Position numbers and translations under genes: made by a program. Below, in pieces: positions 55,771 to 64,000 of a DNA stretch of 64,000 nucleotides (the stretch's first letter is position 1; the number at the start of each line of letters is the position of its first letter). Under the pieces are notes generated by a model, which worked only from the letters and a program-made list of their open reading frames with translations, searched no databases and was not told the origin of the DNA. This DNA comes from Streptomyces sp. Tu 3180 (GTDB lineage Bacteria > Actinomycetota > Actinomycetes > Streptomycetales > Streptomycetaceae): positions 2,378,501 through 2,442,500 of the forward strand of contig NZ_WOXS01000002.1 in assembly GCF_009852415.1 (NCBI RefSeq), read 5' to 3'.

Positions 55771-56472
55771 TCACTCGTCGTCGAGGCCGCGTTCTATGGC
55801 GTAGCGGACGAGTTCGACGCGGTTGTGCAGCTGGAGCTTGCCGAGGGTGTTCTGCACGTGGTTCTGCACCGTGCGGTGCGAGATGACGAGCCGTTCGGCG
55901 ATCTGCTTGTAGCTCAGGCCCTTGGCGACCAGGCGCAGCACCTCGGTCTCGCGCTCGGTCAGCCGGGGCGCCTTGGACTCGGCGCCGCCGGGGGCGGGCC
56001 CGGCCGGTTCGGAGGCGAGGCGGCGGTACTCGCCGAGGACGAGTCCGGCCAGGCCGGGGGTGAACACCGGGTCCCCGGCGGCGGTGCGGCGCACCGCGTC
56101 CTGGAGCTCCTCGGTGGAGGCCGACTTCAGCAGGTAGCCGGTCGCGCCCGACTTCACCGCCTCCAGCACGTCGGCGTGCTCACCGCTCGCCGACAGCACC
56201 AGGACGCGCAGGGCGGGGTCCGCGGCGACGACCTCCTTGCAGACCTGGACGCCGGGCCTGCCCGGCAGGTTCAGGTCGAGGACGAGCACGTCCGGGGCGG
56301 CCGCCTTGGCGCGGCGCACCGCCTGGTCGCCGTCCCCCGCGGTGGCGACCACGTCGAAGCCGGACTCGGACAGGTCGCGGGCGACGGCGTCGCGCCACAT
56401 GGGGTGGTCGTCGACCACCATCACCCTGACCGGGCCCCGGCCGGCCTCCCGTTCGGCTGCGGTGTCCGTCAT
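55771..56472 (-). CDS. macR: NarL/LuxR-family response regulator, MacR-type
   Basis: The 233-residue product is a receiver plus LuxR-type DNA-binding protein. The receiver has acidic residues D21-D22, the phosphoacceptor D66 in LVLDLNLPG, and Lys in GYLLKSAS. The C-terminal helix-turn-helix is at about 169-211 (TERETEVLRLVAKGLSYKQI). Next to a DUF5931-type kinase and at this genomic position it corresponds to S. coelicolor MacR, which controls morphogenesis, actinorhodin and membrane-protein genes through a TGAGTAC inverted repeat. The ATG overlaps the kinase stop (ATGA). A MacR-like box exists at 36793-36808. Confidence 0.92.
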   Translation of the reverse strand: MTDTAAEREAGRGPVRVMVVDDHPMWRDAVARDLSESGFDVVATAGDGDQAVRRAKAAAPDVLVLDLNLPGRPGVQVCKEVVAADPALRVLVLSASGEHADVLEAVKSGATGYLLKSASTEELQDAVRRTAAGDPVFTPGLAGLVLGEYRRLASEPAGPAPGGAESKAPRLTERETEVLRLVAKGLSYKQIAERLVISHRTVQNHVQNTLGKLQLHNRVELVRYAIERGLDDE

Positions 56473-57707
56473 CGCTGCTCCGCCTTCCCCCGGACGTCCG
56501 TCCCGTCGTTCCCTGCCTTCGGCACCCTCAACTCGACCTCCGTGCCCTGCCCCGGCACCGAGATCACCTCGGCGCTGCCGCCGAGGTCGCGCAGCCGGCC
56601 CCGGATGGACAGGGCCACGCCGAGCCGGCCCTCGCCCTCGGCCTGGGCGAGCCGGCCCTCGGGGATGCCGGGTCCGTCGTCGCGGACGGTGACGATCACC
56701 TGGTCCGGTTCGTCCTCGACCAGGATCCACGCGCGCGCCCCCTCCCCGGCGTGCCTGCGGACGTTGTCCAGGGCGGCCCCGACGGCGGCGGCCACCTCCC
56801 GCGCGGCGGCCGGGGCCAGCCGCACCGGCGCTCCGGGCTCGGCGAGGCTGACCAGGGATCCGGCGCAGGGGGCGAGCAGGGTGCGCAGGTCGACCGGCTC
56901 GTCGTCCCCGGTGCCGTCCTCGTCCACGGCCCGTACGACGGCGCCCCGGGCGGTGTCCTGCGGGACCCGGGGGGCCGGTACCAGCCCGCCGGAGACCAGC
57001 GTGCGCAGGGCGACCTCCTGCTCCCCGGCCAGCCGGCCCAGCTCCGCCGCCTCGCCGCCGATGACGGCGCCGCGCCGCTGCACCATCGCGAGCACCTGGA
57101 GCACGCTGTCGTGGATGTCCCGCGCGAGCCGCTCCCGCTCCCTGGTCGCGGCCTCGATCTCCAGGGCGCGGGCGAGGGTGCGCTCGGAGGCGCGGGCGAC
57201 CTCGACGACGTAGCCGATGGCGATGGAGGCGACCCAGACGAGGATCACGTTGTGCACGGTGTCGCGGGCGGGGCTGCCGCGTTCGACCAGGTTGGCCACG
57301 GCGACGAGGGTGGAGGCGAGGGCCGCCCAGCGCCAGCCGCCCTTGATGGCGAAGGCGAGCACCGCTCCGGCGGTCCAGATGGACGGCAGGGTCGGGCCGC
57401 CGGCCTGGACGCGTTCGTGCGCGTCGGCGACGGGGGTGAGCAGGATGCCGGCGAGCGCGACGGTCAGGTCGGCGGCGAGGAAGCCCCTGGTGCAGGCGGC
57501 GGCGTTCGCGACCCTGGGCAGGGTGGCCAGGGTCCACACGGCGAGGAGGGCGAAGTAGGCGGCGGCGAGCCAGGGACGGGCGAACTCCTCGCGGGCGGCG
57601 GCGAACAGGCCGATCGCGTACACCATGGCGAGCAACCGGTAGCCGGTGAGCGCGCGCCACAGCGGCAGCTCGACCGACATCCTCATGACCTTCTCGCGCC
57701 CCCGCAT
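56469..57707 (-). CDS. macS: MacS-type sensor histidine kinase (DUF5931)
   Basis: The 412-residue membrane kinase has an N-terminal DUF5931 sensor of about five membrane segments (to about residue 170), then a HisKA_3 dimerisation helix with the phosphorylated H199 in RDIHDSVLQ. The C-terminal HATPase domain has DNVRRHAGEG, DDGPGIPEG and GVALSIRGR. It is short on sensory loops, so the signal is probably within the membrane. ATG at 57707 has GGGGGA upstream; ATG at 57686 with GAGAAGG is also possible. It is co-transcribed with macR and corresponds to the kinase of S. coelicolor MacRS, going by gene order. Confidence 0.9.
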   Translation of the reverse strand: MRGREKVMRMSVELPLWRALTGYRLLAMVYAIGLFAAAREEFARPWLAAAYFALLAVWTLATLPRVANAAACTRGFLAADLTVALAGILLTPVADAHERVQAGGPTLPSIWTAGAVLAFAIKGGWRWAALASTLVAVANLVERGSPARDTVHNVILVWVASIAIGYVVEVARASERTLARALEIEAATRERERLARDIHDSVLQVLAMVQRRGAVIGGEAAELGRLAGEQEVALRTLVSGGLVPAPRVPQDTARGAVVRAVDEDGTGDDEPVDLRTLLAPCAGSLVSLAEPGAPVRLAPAAAREVAAAVGAALDNVRRHAGEGARAWILVEDEPDQVIVTVRDDGPGIPEGRLAQAEGEGRLGVALSIRGRLRDLGGSAEVISVPGQGTEVELRVPKAGNDGTDVRGKAEQR

Positions 57708-57735
57708 GTCCCCCCACTTCCGTCCCGGACCCCGT

Positions 57736-58572
57736 CTAGGGGTCGGAACGCCGCTTGCCGGCCCGATCCCGTTCGGCCTGTTCCTTGTCGGCCCGCTCCA
57801 TGGCGGCCTTCAGCTTCTCGGCCTGTTCCCTCTCCGCGCGCGCGAGGGCGGCCTTCGCCGCCTTCCCGGCCTCCTTCTCGGCCTTGGCCGCCTCCGCGAT
57901 CTGCCGCTTCATGGCGGTCGCGTACATGTCGACGTACTCCTGGCCGGAGAGCTTCATGATCTCGTACATGACCTCGTCGGTCACCGCGCGGAGGACGAAG
58001 CGGTCGTGCTCCATGCCCTGGTAACGGCGGAAGTCCAGCGGCCGGCCGATCCGTATGCCCGGCCGCATCAGCTTCGGCACGACCTTCCCGGGCGGCTGGA
58101 TCTTCTCCGTGTCGATCATGGCGACCGGTATCACGGGCGCGCCGGTGGCCAGCGCCACGCGCGCGAGGCCGCCGGGCTTGCCGCGGTAGAGGCGGCCGTC
58201 GGGCGAGCGGGTGCCCTCCGGGTAGATGCCGAACAGCTCGCCGCGTTCGAGGACCTCGATGCCGCTCCTGATCGCCGCCTCACCCGCGCCGCGGGCGCCG
58301 GAGCGGTCCACCGGGAGCTGGCCCACGCCCTTGAAGAAGGCGGCCGTCAGGCGGCCCTTCACGCCCGGCGTGGTGAAGTACTCGGCCTTGGCGATGAAGG
58401 TGACCTTGCGGTCCAGCACGGCCGGCAGGAAGAAGGAGTCGGAGAACGACAGGTGGTTGCTGGCCAGGATGGCCGGGCCCTCGGCGGGGACGTTCTCCAG
58501 GCCCTCCACCCAGGGCCTGAAGGCAAGCTTCAGCGGCCCTCCGATGGTGACCTTCATCGCGCCGTACAACAA
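57736..58572 (-). CDS. Lysophospholipid/1-acyl-glycerol-3-phosphate acyltransferase, PlsC-like
   Basis: This enzyme transfers an acyl group to lysophosphatidic acid or a similar acceptor at the membrane. The 278-residue product has the acyltransferase motif N-H40-LSFS-D45 and the acceptor motif YPEGTRS with E119, then VIPVAMIDT. The last 60 residues are a Lys/Glu/Ala-rich charged helix (EAAKAEKEAGKAAKAALARA), a probable coiled coil. TTG at 58572 is preferred because GGAGG lies seven nt upstream; an ATG at 58557 is in frame. The esterase gene diverges. Confidence 0.9.
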   Translation of the reverse strand: MLYGAMKVTIGGPLKLAFRPWVEGLENVPAEGPAILASNHLSFSDSFFLPAVLDRKVTFIAKAEYFTTPGVKGRLTAAFFKGVGQLPVDRSGARGAGEAAIRSGIEVLERGELFGIYPEGTRSPDGRLYRGKPGGLARVALATGAPVIPVAMIDTEKIQPPGKVVPKLMRPGIRIGRPLDFRRYQGMEHDRFVLRAVTDEVMYEIMKLSGQEYVDMYATAMKRQIAEAAKAEKEAGKAAKAALARAEREQAEKLKAAMERADKEQAERDRAGKRRSDP

Positions 58573-58756
58573 CCGAGTGCCTCCTGTGTGTGTAGGTCAG
58601 ACCATATCCCGGAGCGCCGCGGAAGGACCCGACGGCCCTGGTCGGTGTCAGTGCGGTCGCGTACGGTGAAGGTCCTGCAATCCGTGTGCCGTCCCCGCCC
58701 CGGCCGTCATGACGTGCCGGGCCCTTCCACGAGTTCCCACGAACAGGAGGCCGAAG

Positions 58757-59554
58757 GTGCCGCTCCTGACCGGAGCCGAGCCGTTTCACCACGAGGGCGG
58801 GGAGACCGCCGTCCTCCTCTGCCACGGCTTCACCGGTTCACCGCAGTCGCTGCGCCCCTGGGCGGAGCACCTCGCCGGGCACGGCCTGACCGTGTCGCTG
58901 CCGCTGCTGCCCGGGCACGGCACGCGCTGGGAGGACCTCCGGGTCACCGGGTGGCAGGACTGGTACGCGGAGGTGGACCGCGAGCTGCGGCTGCTGCTGG
59001 ACCGCTGCCCCCGGGTGTTCGTGGCCGGTCTGTCGATGGGCGGCGCGCTCGCCCTGCGGCTGGCCGCGCTCCACGGCGACGCGGTGAGCGGGGTCGTGGT
59101 CGTCAACCCGGCGAACCGGGTGCACGGCGTGGCCGCGCACGCCCTCCCGGTGCTCCGTCACCTCGTCCCGGCGACGAAGGGGATCGCGAGCGACATCGCG
59201 AAGCCGTTCCAGACGGAGCTGGGGTACGACCGGGTGCCGCTGCACGCGGCGCACTCCCTGCGGGCGTTCCTGCGTCGCCTCGACGGCGAGCTGCCCCGGG
59301 TCACCCAGCCGCTGCTGTTGCTGCGCAGCCCGCAGGACCACGTGGTGCCGCCCGCGGACTCGGCCCGCGTCCTCGCCCGGGTCTCGTCGGTGGACGTGAC
59401 GGAGGTCCTGCTGGAACAGAGCTACCACGTGGCGACGTTGGACCACGACGCGGAGCGGATCTTCCAGGAGAGCACCGCGTTCATCGGCCGGCTCTCCCCC
59501 GGCACCGTCAAGGAGCCCGGTCTCGGCAAGGAAGGGACGACCGCAGGTGGCTGA
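58757..59554 (+). CDS. Alpha/beta-hydrolase, esterase/lipase type
   Basis: The 265-residue product is a cytoplasmic alpha/beta hydrolase of the Est30/monoglyceride-esterase type. It has the oxyanion segment LLCHGFTGSPQS, nucleophile S93 in GLSMGG, acid D194 in RSPQDHVV and H224 in QSYHVATLD. The substrate is probably a short-chain ester or monoglyceride. GTG at 58757 has AGGAGG six nt upstream. The next gene starts inside its last 8 nt, so the two are coupled, and the PlsC-like gene is divergent, which together suggest a lipid-handling neighbourhood. Confidence 0.9.
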   Translation: MPLLTGAEPFHHEGGETAVLLCHGFTGSPQSLRPWAEHLAGHGLTVSLPLLPGHGTRWEDLRVTGWQDWYAEVDRELRLLLDRCPRVFVAGLSMGGALALRLAALHGDAVSGVVVVNPANRVHGVAAHALPVLRHLVPATKGIASDIAKPFQTELGYDRVPLHAAHSLRAFLRRLDGELPRVTQPLLLLRSPQDHVVPPADSARVLARVSSVDVTEVLLEQSYHVATLDHDAERIFQESTAFIGRLSPGTVKEPGLGKEGTTAGG

Positions 59555-60167
59555 GCACGACTCGGACCGCGAGGACCGCGAGAGCCGCGAGGGCCGCGAG
59601 GGCGCCGAGGACCGCGCGCCGAAGGAGCCGGAGGACGGGGGCGCCCCCTTCGACGAGGACGCCGCGTGGGCGGCGATCGTCGCCGGGTACGGCGAGGAGC
59701 CGCCGGATCCGCCGGGGACCAAGCCGTTCAAGTCGGTCGAGGACCTGGCGCTGCTGGAGTCCGGAACCAACGACGGGCAGGTGGAGGCCGAGGCCCCGCG
59801 GAAGGCCGAGGACGAGCCGGCCAAGCCGCTGGGCGGCTCCGTCTCCTTCGCGCCCGGGGTCGGCCCGCGCGACTACAACGTGTCCGAGCCGGCGGAGGAC
59901 GACTTCGACGAGGGCGACGAGGGCCACTTCGTCCCGCCGGAGCCGCCGCCGCTGCCGGAGGCCGACGTCACCGCCAAGTTCGCCTGGCTCGGGGTGCTGG
60001 GCGGTCCGCTGCTGCTCCTGCTGGCGGTGCTGCTCGGCTGGGAGATGACCTGGTGGCTGACCACGCTCTCCATCGGCGGCTTCCTGGGCGGCTTCGCCAC
60101 GCTGGTGATGCGCATGCGCACGGACGACGAGGACGACGACGACCCGGGCCGGGGCGCGGTGGTCTGA
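59547..60167 (+). CDS. Acidic membrane protein of unknown function
   Basis: I do not recognise a named family. The 206-residue product starts with about 135 residues of highly acidic, disordered sequence (EDRESREGREG, FDEGDEGHF, PEPPPLPEAD). Two membrane helices follow at about residues 145-163 and 165-184, and a short acidic tail ends the protein. Such proteins are common conserved Streptomyces hypotheticals. GTG at 59547 overlaps the esterase stop by 8 nt with AAGGGA upstream, so translation is coupled. Confidence 0.75.
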   Translation: MAEHDSDREDRESREGREGAEDRAPKEPEDGGAPFDEDAAWAAIVAGYGEEPPDPPGTKPFKSVEDLALLESGTNDGQVEAEAPRKAEDEPAKPLGGSVSFAPGVGPRDYNVSEPAEDDFDEGDEGHFVPPEPPPLPEADVTAKFAWLGVLGGPLLLLLAVLLGWEMTWWLTTLSIGGFLGGFATLVMRMRTDDEDDDDPGRGAVV

Positions 60168-60222
60168 GCACGCCCCGGCCAGGGCCGGGGCGCGGTGGTC
60201 CGCAGACGCCCCGCCCGCGCCC

Positions 60223-60978
60223 CTACGCGGCCGGGACCCTCAGGGCGGCCAGGACCGGCAGGTGGTCCGTGGCCGCCCTCAGGTCGGCCTCGGTCACCCC
60301 GGGCCGGCCGTGCGGCACCCCGCAGCCCAGGACCTCGACGCCCTTCGTGACGAAGAGCGCGTCGAGGCGCCGGGGCGGTTCGGTGCGGACCCAGGTGTGC
60401 TCGCCGCCCCAGGGGGCCGCGGCCCGGCAGTCCGTCAGGCTCCCGGCCAGCCGCCGGAAGGCGCGGCCGTCCGGTCCGTCGTTCAGGTCACCGCCCGCGA
60501 CCGCGTGCTCCACGCCCATCCCGGCGAGCCGGTCCAGCAGCATGCCGCTCTGCGCGTACCGCTCGTCCCTCTGCAGCGACAGGTGGCAGCTCAGCACGCC
60601 CAGCCGGGCGCCGCCGAACCGTACGACGGCGGTGGCGAAGCCGCGCCGGTGCAGTCCCGGGGTGAGCGGCAGCAGCACGTCCTCGGTGCGCTCGACGGTC
60701 GCCCGCAGGGAGCACAGGAGCGCCGGGCCCGCGGCCGTGGCGCCCCCGGAGAGGACCACCAGCCCGGAGCCGGTGGCCAGCCGGGCCAGTTTCTTGCGCC
60801 AGCGGAAGAAGCGCGGCGCCTCCTGCAGCAGGACCAGGTCGGGGGCGCAGGCGGTGATCACCCGGGCCAGGGCGGCCGTGTCGTCCTTCATCGACCGGAT
60901 GTTGTAGCTCAGGACGCGGATCACGGCCGAACCGTCCGGCTCGGTGCGGGAGTTCGGCAGCAGCGGGATCGTCGCCAT
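60223..60978 (-). CDS. Endonuclease/exonuclease/phosphatase-family (EEP) phosphodiesterase
   Basis: The 251-residue product has the EEP fold: VLSYNIRSMKDD with the first metal ligand, LVLLQEAPR with the catalytic Glu, VLSCHLSLQR, VAGGDLNDGPDG with the Asp/Asn pair, and the final TDHLPVLA His motif. The family includes DNases, sphingomyelinases and phosphoinositide phosphatases; here the substrate cannot be told, and there is no signal peptide. ATG at 60978 has TATCTT seven nt upstream and no ribosome site, suggesting leaderless expression. It is convergent with the acidic membrane-protein gene. Confidence 0.88.
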   Translation of the reverse strand: MATIPLLPNSRTEPDGSAVIRVLSYNIRSMKDDTAALARVITACAPDLVLLQEAPRFFRWRKKLARLATGSGLVVLSGGATAAGPALLCSLRATVERTEDVLLPLTPGLHRRGFATAVVRFGGARLGVLSCHLSLQRDERYAQSGMLLDRLAGMGVEHAVAGGDLNDGPDGRAFRRLAGSLTDCRAAAPWGGEHTWVRTEPPRRLDALFVTKGVEVLGCGVPHGRPGVTEADLRAATDHLPVLAALRVPAA

Positions 60979-61102
60979 GTGGATCAAGATACGCCGGGTT
61001 CTCCCGTCGCGCCCGGCGCGCGCCGCCCTCCCCGGGCGGGGAACGGCGGCGCCCGCCGTCCCCGGGGGGATCGGGCGGGCGCTGCCGTGCGCGGGGGGGA
61101 GG

Positions 61103-62056
61103 TCACATCACCGGGTCGGGCTCCCGGGCCAGGTCGGCCGCACCCACCAGACCGGCCTTGTTGCCGAGCTGGGCGGCGAGGACGTCGGCGACGGGACGCC
61201 AGTTGCCGCCCACCAGCCAGCGCTTGTAGGACTTGCGGATCGGGCCGAGGACCAGCTCGCCCTCGTCGGAGAGGCCGCCGCCGACGATGAACGCGGAGGG
61301 GTCGAACAGGGAGGCCAGGTCGGCGAGGCCGGCGCCGACCCAGCGGGCCAGCTCCCGGTAGGAGTCGACGGCCACCCGGTCGCCCTGGCGGGCGGCCATG
61401 GAGATGTGCTTGCCCTCGATGCCGTCGGGGGTGCCGTCGCCGAGGGACAGCAGCGTCTCGGCGTTCTCGGGGGTGGCGTTGGCGCGCTGCTTGGCGTACC
61501 GGACGAGGGCGCGGCCGGAGGCGTACTGCTCCCAGCAGCCCTGCGAGCCGCAGCCGCACAGCAGGCCGTCCGGCACCATGCGGATGTGCCCGAACTCGGC
61601 GGCCACGCCGAAGTGGCCGCGGCGCAGCTTGTTGCCGATGATGATGCCGCCGCCCAGGCCGGTGCCGAGCGTGATGCAGATGACGTTGCGGTGGCCCTTG
61701 CCGCCGCCGAACTTGTACTCGCCCCAGGCGGCGGCGTTGGCGTCGTTCTCCACGACGACCGGGAGACCCGTGCGGGCCTCGACCTTCTCCTTGAGCGGCT
61801 CGTTGCGCCAGTCGATGTTGGGCGCGAAGTACACCGTCGAGCGCTGGCGGTTGACGTATCCGGCCGCACCGATGCCCACGCCGACGATGTCGTGCCCGGC
61901 ACGCGCGCCCTCCACCGCGGAGGCGATGGCGTCCACGATGCCCTCGGACGTGCCCGGGGTCGGCACCTTGTGGGTCGAGAGGATGTTGCCTTCCTCGTCG
62001 ACCACGCCGGCCGCGATCTTCGTGCCGCCGATGTCGACGCCGATGGTGAGTCCCAT
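61103..62056 (-). CDS. glkA: ROK-family glucokinase
   Basis: GlkA phosphorylates glucose with ATP and, in S. coelicolor, is also the key component of carbon catabolite repression. The 317-residue product equals the known length. It has the N-terminal phosphate loop GVDIGGTK, catalytic D105 in VVENDANAAAWGE, LGTGLGGGII, the zinc-binding H157 with C167-G-C169-GSQG-C174 of the ROK family, and a C-terminal FIVGGGLSD. ATG at 62056 has GAGGG upstream. The DUF5304 gene lies 124 nt upstream, as in other streptomycetes where it precedes glkA. Confidence 0.97.
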   Translation of the reverse strand: MGLTIGVDIGGTKIAAGVVDEEGNILSTHKVPTPGTSEGIVDAIASAVEGARAGHDIVGVGIGAAGYVNRQRSTVYFAPNIDWRNEPLKEKVEARTGLPVVVENDANAAAWGEYKFGGGKGHRNVICITLGTGLGGGIIIGNKLRRGHFGVAAEFGHIRMVPDGLLCGCGSQGCWEQYASGRALVRYAKQRANATPENAETLLSLGDGTPDGIEGKHISMAARQGDRVAVDSYRELARWVGAGLADLASLFDPSAFIVGGGLSDEGELVLGPIRKSYKRWLVGGNWRPVADVLAAQLGNKAGLVGAADLAREPDPVM

Positions 62057-62180
62057 GAATCCCTCAGTTTCGGTCGAGCCCCGCTGCCGTCAACGGTACC
62101 CGAGGCCCTGCCGTCGGGGTCGCGGCGTCCGCACGGCGAGAGGGCCCGGCGGGGCCGTGGGGCACCCGCCGGCACGGTCC

Positions 62181-62696
62181 TCAGTCCAGGTCGATGCGCT
62201 CGCCGGGGCCGTCCTCGTCGCCCCGGTCGCCCCGGTCACGGCGTTCGTCCAGGTCGCGGGGATCGGTGTCGCGGGCCGTCCAGCGGCGCTCCTGGTCCTG
62301 GACCGCGGAGCGGTAGGCGGCGAGGAGCTCGTTGCCGGCGGCGGCGAGGTGGTCGAAGACGTCCGGGTTGCGCTCGATGACGGGTTCCACGGCGGCCCTG
62401 GCCTGCTGCACGACCTGCCGCACCATCTGCTGCGCCGCGGGCCCGGCGACCGCGCCGAACAGCGGGGAGCGCAGGCCGGAGAGCTTGTCGAGCTTGTCCG
62501 CGAACGTGTCGACGAGCTTCTTCAGCTCCTCGGCGGCGGAACCGGGGGGCGGTCCGTACCGGGCCCGGCGGCGGGCCCTCTCCGCCTCGAGGTCCTCGGC
62601 GCAGGCGGTCGCCCAGGCGTCGGCGTCGCCCGCGGCCCGCGCCTCGTCCACGGCCTCGTCCCCTGCGTCGCCGGACGGGGGGAGCTGTTCGCTCAT
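62181..62696 (-). CDS. DUF5304 protein (conserved gene upstream of glkA)
   Basis: The 171-residue product is acidic and mainly helical. A conserved central region EELKKLVDTFADKLDKL ... LFGAVAGPAAQQMVRQVVQQ resembles an amphipathic, possibly membrane- or protein-contacting helix. The tail is highly charged. It has no catalytic motif; the DUF5304 family is restricted to Streptomyces and relatives. The steady linkage to glkA hints at a glucose-repression link, which is speculation. ATG at 62696 has AGGAG six nt upstream; the ArsA-like gene lies 57 nt upstream on the same strand. Confidence 0.85.
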   Translation of the reverse strand: MSEQLPPSGDAGDEAVDEARAAGDADAWATACAEDLEAERARRRARYGPPPGSAAEELKKLVDTFADKLDKLSGLRSPLFGAVAGPAAQQMVRQVVQQARAAVEPVIERNPDVFDHLAAAGNELLAAYRSAVQDQERRWTARDTDPRDLDERRDRGDRGDEDGPGERIDLD

Positions 62697-62753
62697 GACG
62701 GACTCCTGACTACGGGTGGCCCTTTCGACGTTACCCGAACGCCCGTACCGGCT

Positions 62754-63923
62754 TCAGCGGGTGCGCGGCCACAGCCGCGGATCCGGCCGGAAGCGGATGC
62801 GCAGCTCGCCCTCGCGCAGGGCGGCGCCGTCGACGGTGCAGCGGCGCAGCGCGGAGGGCAGCGGGACGATCCGGCGGAAGGGTCCGACGGTGACGACGAG
62901 TTCGTCGCCGCGCCGGATCAGGTCCAGTTCCTCGCGCCGGGCGCCGGGCAGCGGGAGGTGCCAGACCAGCACGCCGTCCTCGGCGCGGGAGTCGGTGACG
63001 GGCCACTCGACGGTGGAGGGGCCCGTGCCGACGCCGGGCACGGCGAGCGCGGCGAGGTCGTCGTCGCCGCGCGGGTCGCGCCCGAGGTGGGCGACGGGGT
63101 GGACGTCGTACGTCTCCCGCCACTCCTCCAGGGTCTTGCGCTGCTGGGCGACCGGGCCGGCGAGCCAGCCGTCCCCGACGCCGTCCGGCAGCACGCGGGT
63201 GGCGACCAGCGCGTCGGCGCGCAGTCCGCGCAGGGCCAGACCGAGGGCCGCGGTGCGGACGGCGTCGGCGCCGGCGGGTCCCGGCTCGGCGACCAGGCGC
63301 ACGGCGGTGTCACGGTCGGCGAGCACGGCCTCGACGGCGGCCAGCTGCAGGTCCAGCCGGGCGGCGGTCTCGTACAGCCACTCGGCGGGCAGCGGGACCC
63401 CGGCGAGGCGGCCGAGCACGGGGCGCAGGGCGCGGGCGGCCTGCCGCTCGGGCGGGAGCAGGCGGCGCAGGTAGCGGCGCAGTTCCTCGGGGAGGGCGAG
63501 CAGGGCGAGGGCCCGCGGAACGGGCGGCAGGTCGACGACGAGGAGGTCGTACGCCCCGGGCGGGGCCGCGTCCCGCAGGGCGCGCAGCAGGGCGAGCTCC
63601 CCGGCGCCGGGCAGCGGGGTGAGCTCCTCGGGGTCGAGCCGGGAGGCGCCGAGCAGGCCCAGCGCGGAGGAGGCGCGGTCCTGCAGGGCGGTCAGGTCGG
63701 CGCGCAGGTCCGCGTCGGCGTCGAGCCGCCGCGCGGTGAGCCCGGGGGCGGCCTGGACCGGCTCGGACCCGACGGGCACCCCCAGGACCGCCCCCAGGGT
63801 GTCCGTCCGGTCGGTGCCGAGGAGGAGGGTGCGGGTGCCCCCACGGGCGGCGGCGTGCGCGGTGGCGGCCGCGACGGTGGTACGCCCGCTGCCGCCGGGG
63901 CCCGTGATCAGGAGGGTACGCAT
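62754..63923 (-). CDS. ArsA-like ATPase-fold protein with C-terminal HSP20-like domain
   Basis: The 389-residue product begins MRTLLITGPGGSGRTTVAAA. This is the deviant Walker A layout of ArsA/Get3/ParA proteins, but both usual lysines are missing: Pro9 replaces the signature lysine and Arg14 the phosphate-binding lysine. The DLLVVDLPP switch region is present. The last 90 residues look like the HSP20-like beta domain found in ArsA homologs of actinobacteria (VWHLPLPGARREELDL, GPFRRIVPLP). No arsenic genes are nearby. ATG at 63923 has a weak ribosome site. It heads the run ArsA-like, DUF5304, glkA. Confidence 0.82.
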   Translation of the reverse strand: MRTLLITGPGGSGRTTVAAATAHAAARGGTRTLLLGTDRTDTLGAVLGVPVGSEPVQAAPGLTARRLDADADLRADLTALQDRASSALGLLGASRLDPEELTPLPGAGELALLRALRDAAPPGAYDLLVVDLPPVPRALALLALPEELRRYLRRLLPPERQAARALRPVLGRLAGVPLPAEWLYETAARLDLQLAAVEAVLADRDTAVRLVAEPGPAGADAVRTAALGLALRGLRADALVATRVLPDGVGDGWLAGPVAQQRKTLEEWRETYDVHPVAHLGRDPRGDDDLAALAVPGVGTGPSTVEWPVTDSRAEDGVLVWHLPLPGARREELDLIRRGDELVVTVGPFRRIVPLPSALRRCTVDGAALREGELRIRFRPDPRLWPRTR

Positions 63924-64000
63924 GAGGGTGAACGGTACCGGTGGGGCGTCGGGGGCCGCCCGGCCCCGCGCCCGGGCCGCGGGGAGGGCCCCGGTGCGCG

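Noticed and set aside
53422..57213. Open frame of about 1260 codons crossing trpEG, the dehydrogenase and the macRS genes
   Set aside because: It spans four well-supported genes in a shadow frame and shows only Arg/Ala/Gly-rich composition, so it is not a gene.

Overview
This window is a chromosome-core segment of a Streptomyces species. The evidence is the very high GC content with GC-rich third codon positions, frequent GTG starts, hairpin terminators that mostly lack U tracts, and a gene order that, from memory, follows Streptomyces coelicolor from about SCO2073 to SCO2128. There are no tRNA or rRNA genes, no insertion sequences, no CRISPR array and no sign of an integrated element. It is a conserved housekeeping region, not an accessory island.

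Region 1 (1-25,210) is the division and cell-wall (dcw) cluster, mostly on the minus strand. Transcription runs from rsmH at about 24.2 kb down through ftsL, ftsI, murE, murF, mraY, murD, ftsW, murG, ftsQ, ftsZ, pgeF, a yggS-type gene, sepF, a yggT-type gene and divIVA. Several pairs share ATGA or GTGA stop/start overlaps. ileS lies on the plus strand behind a T-box leader, divergent from a DksA-type gene that is followed by lspA and the 5' end of rluD. A beta-carbonic anhydrase gene diverges from rsmH.

Region 2 (25,468-38,450) holds a MoxR / DUF58 / transglutaminase-core (TgpA-type) operon, a DUF3040 membrane protein, a methyltransferase, a HEPN-type SAV_6107-family protein, a degenerate ABC ATPase translationally coupled to a YhgE/Pip membrane protein plus a TetR regulator, and a phytoene-desaturase-like FAD enzyme.

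Region 3 (38,443-48,117) covers one-carbon and thiamine metabolism. It has metF, thiE and a TPP riboswitch driving thiO-thiS-thiG. These are accompanied by an Rv2175c-type DNA-binding protein, an FAD/NAD reductase and a PASTA-domain Ser/Thr kinase.

Region 4 (48,199-55,581) has endonuclease IV, a sulfite-oxidase-type Mo protein, bacterioferritin with its ferredoxin (the latter behind an iron box), and class II DAHP synthase divergent from a tryptophan-attenuated trpE-trpG fusion. That fusion overlaps a convergent 2-hydroxyacid dehydrogenase gene.

Region 5 (55,771-64,000) has the MacR/MacS-type two-component pair, a PlsC-type acyltransferase, an esterase, an EEP-family phosphodiesterase, the ROK glucokinase glkA with the DUF5304 gene upstream, and an ArsA-like protein.

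I found no convincing wholly new multi-gene system. The most notable signals are regulatory or small-scale. They are: a translational T-box with a visible SD-sequestering duplex; an IleRS with a GxHH version of the HIGH motif; a near-consensus MacR-type box far from macRS; a palindromic G-rich element shared by three unrelated coding sequences; a palindrome forming both stop codons of a convergent gene pair; a start-codon hairpin on nfo; and ATPases whose Walker A lysine is arginine.
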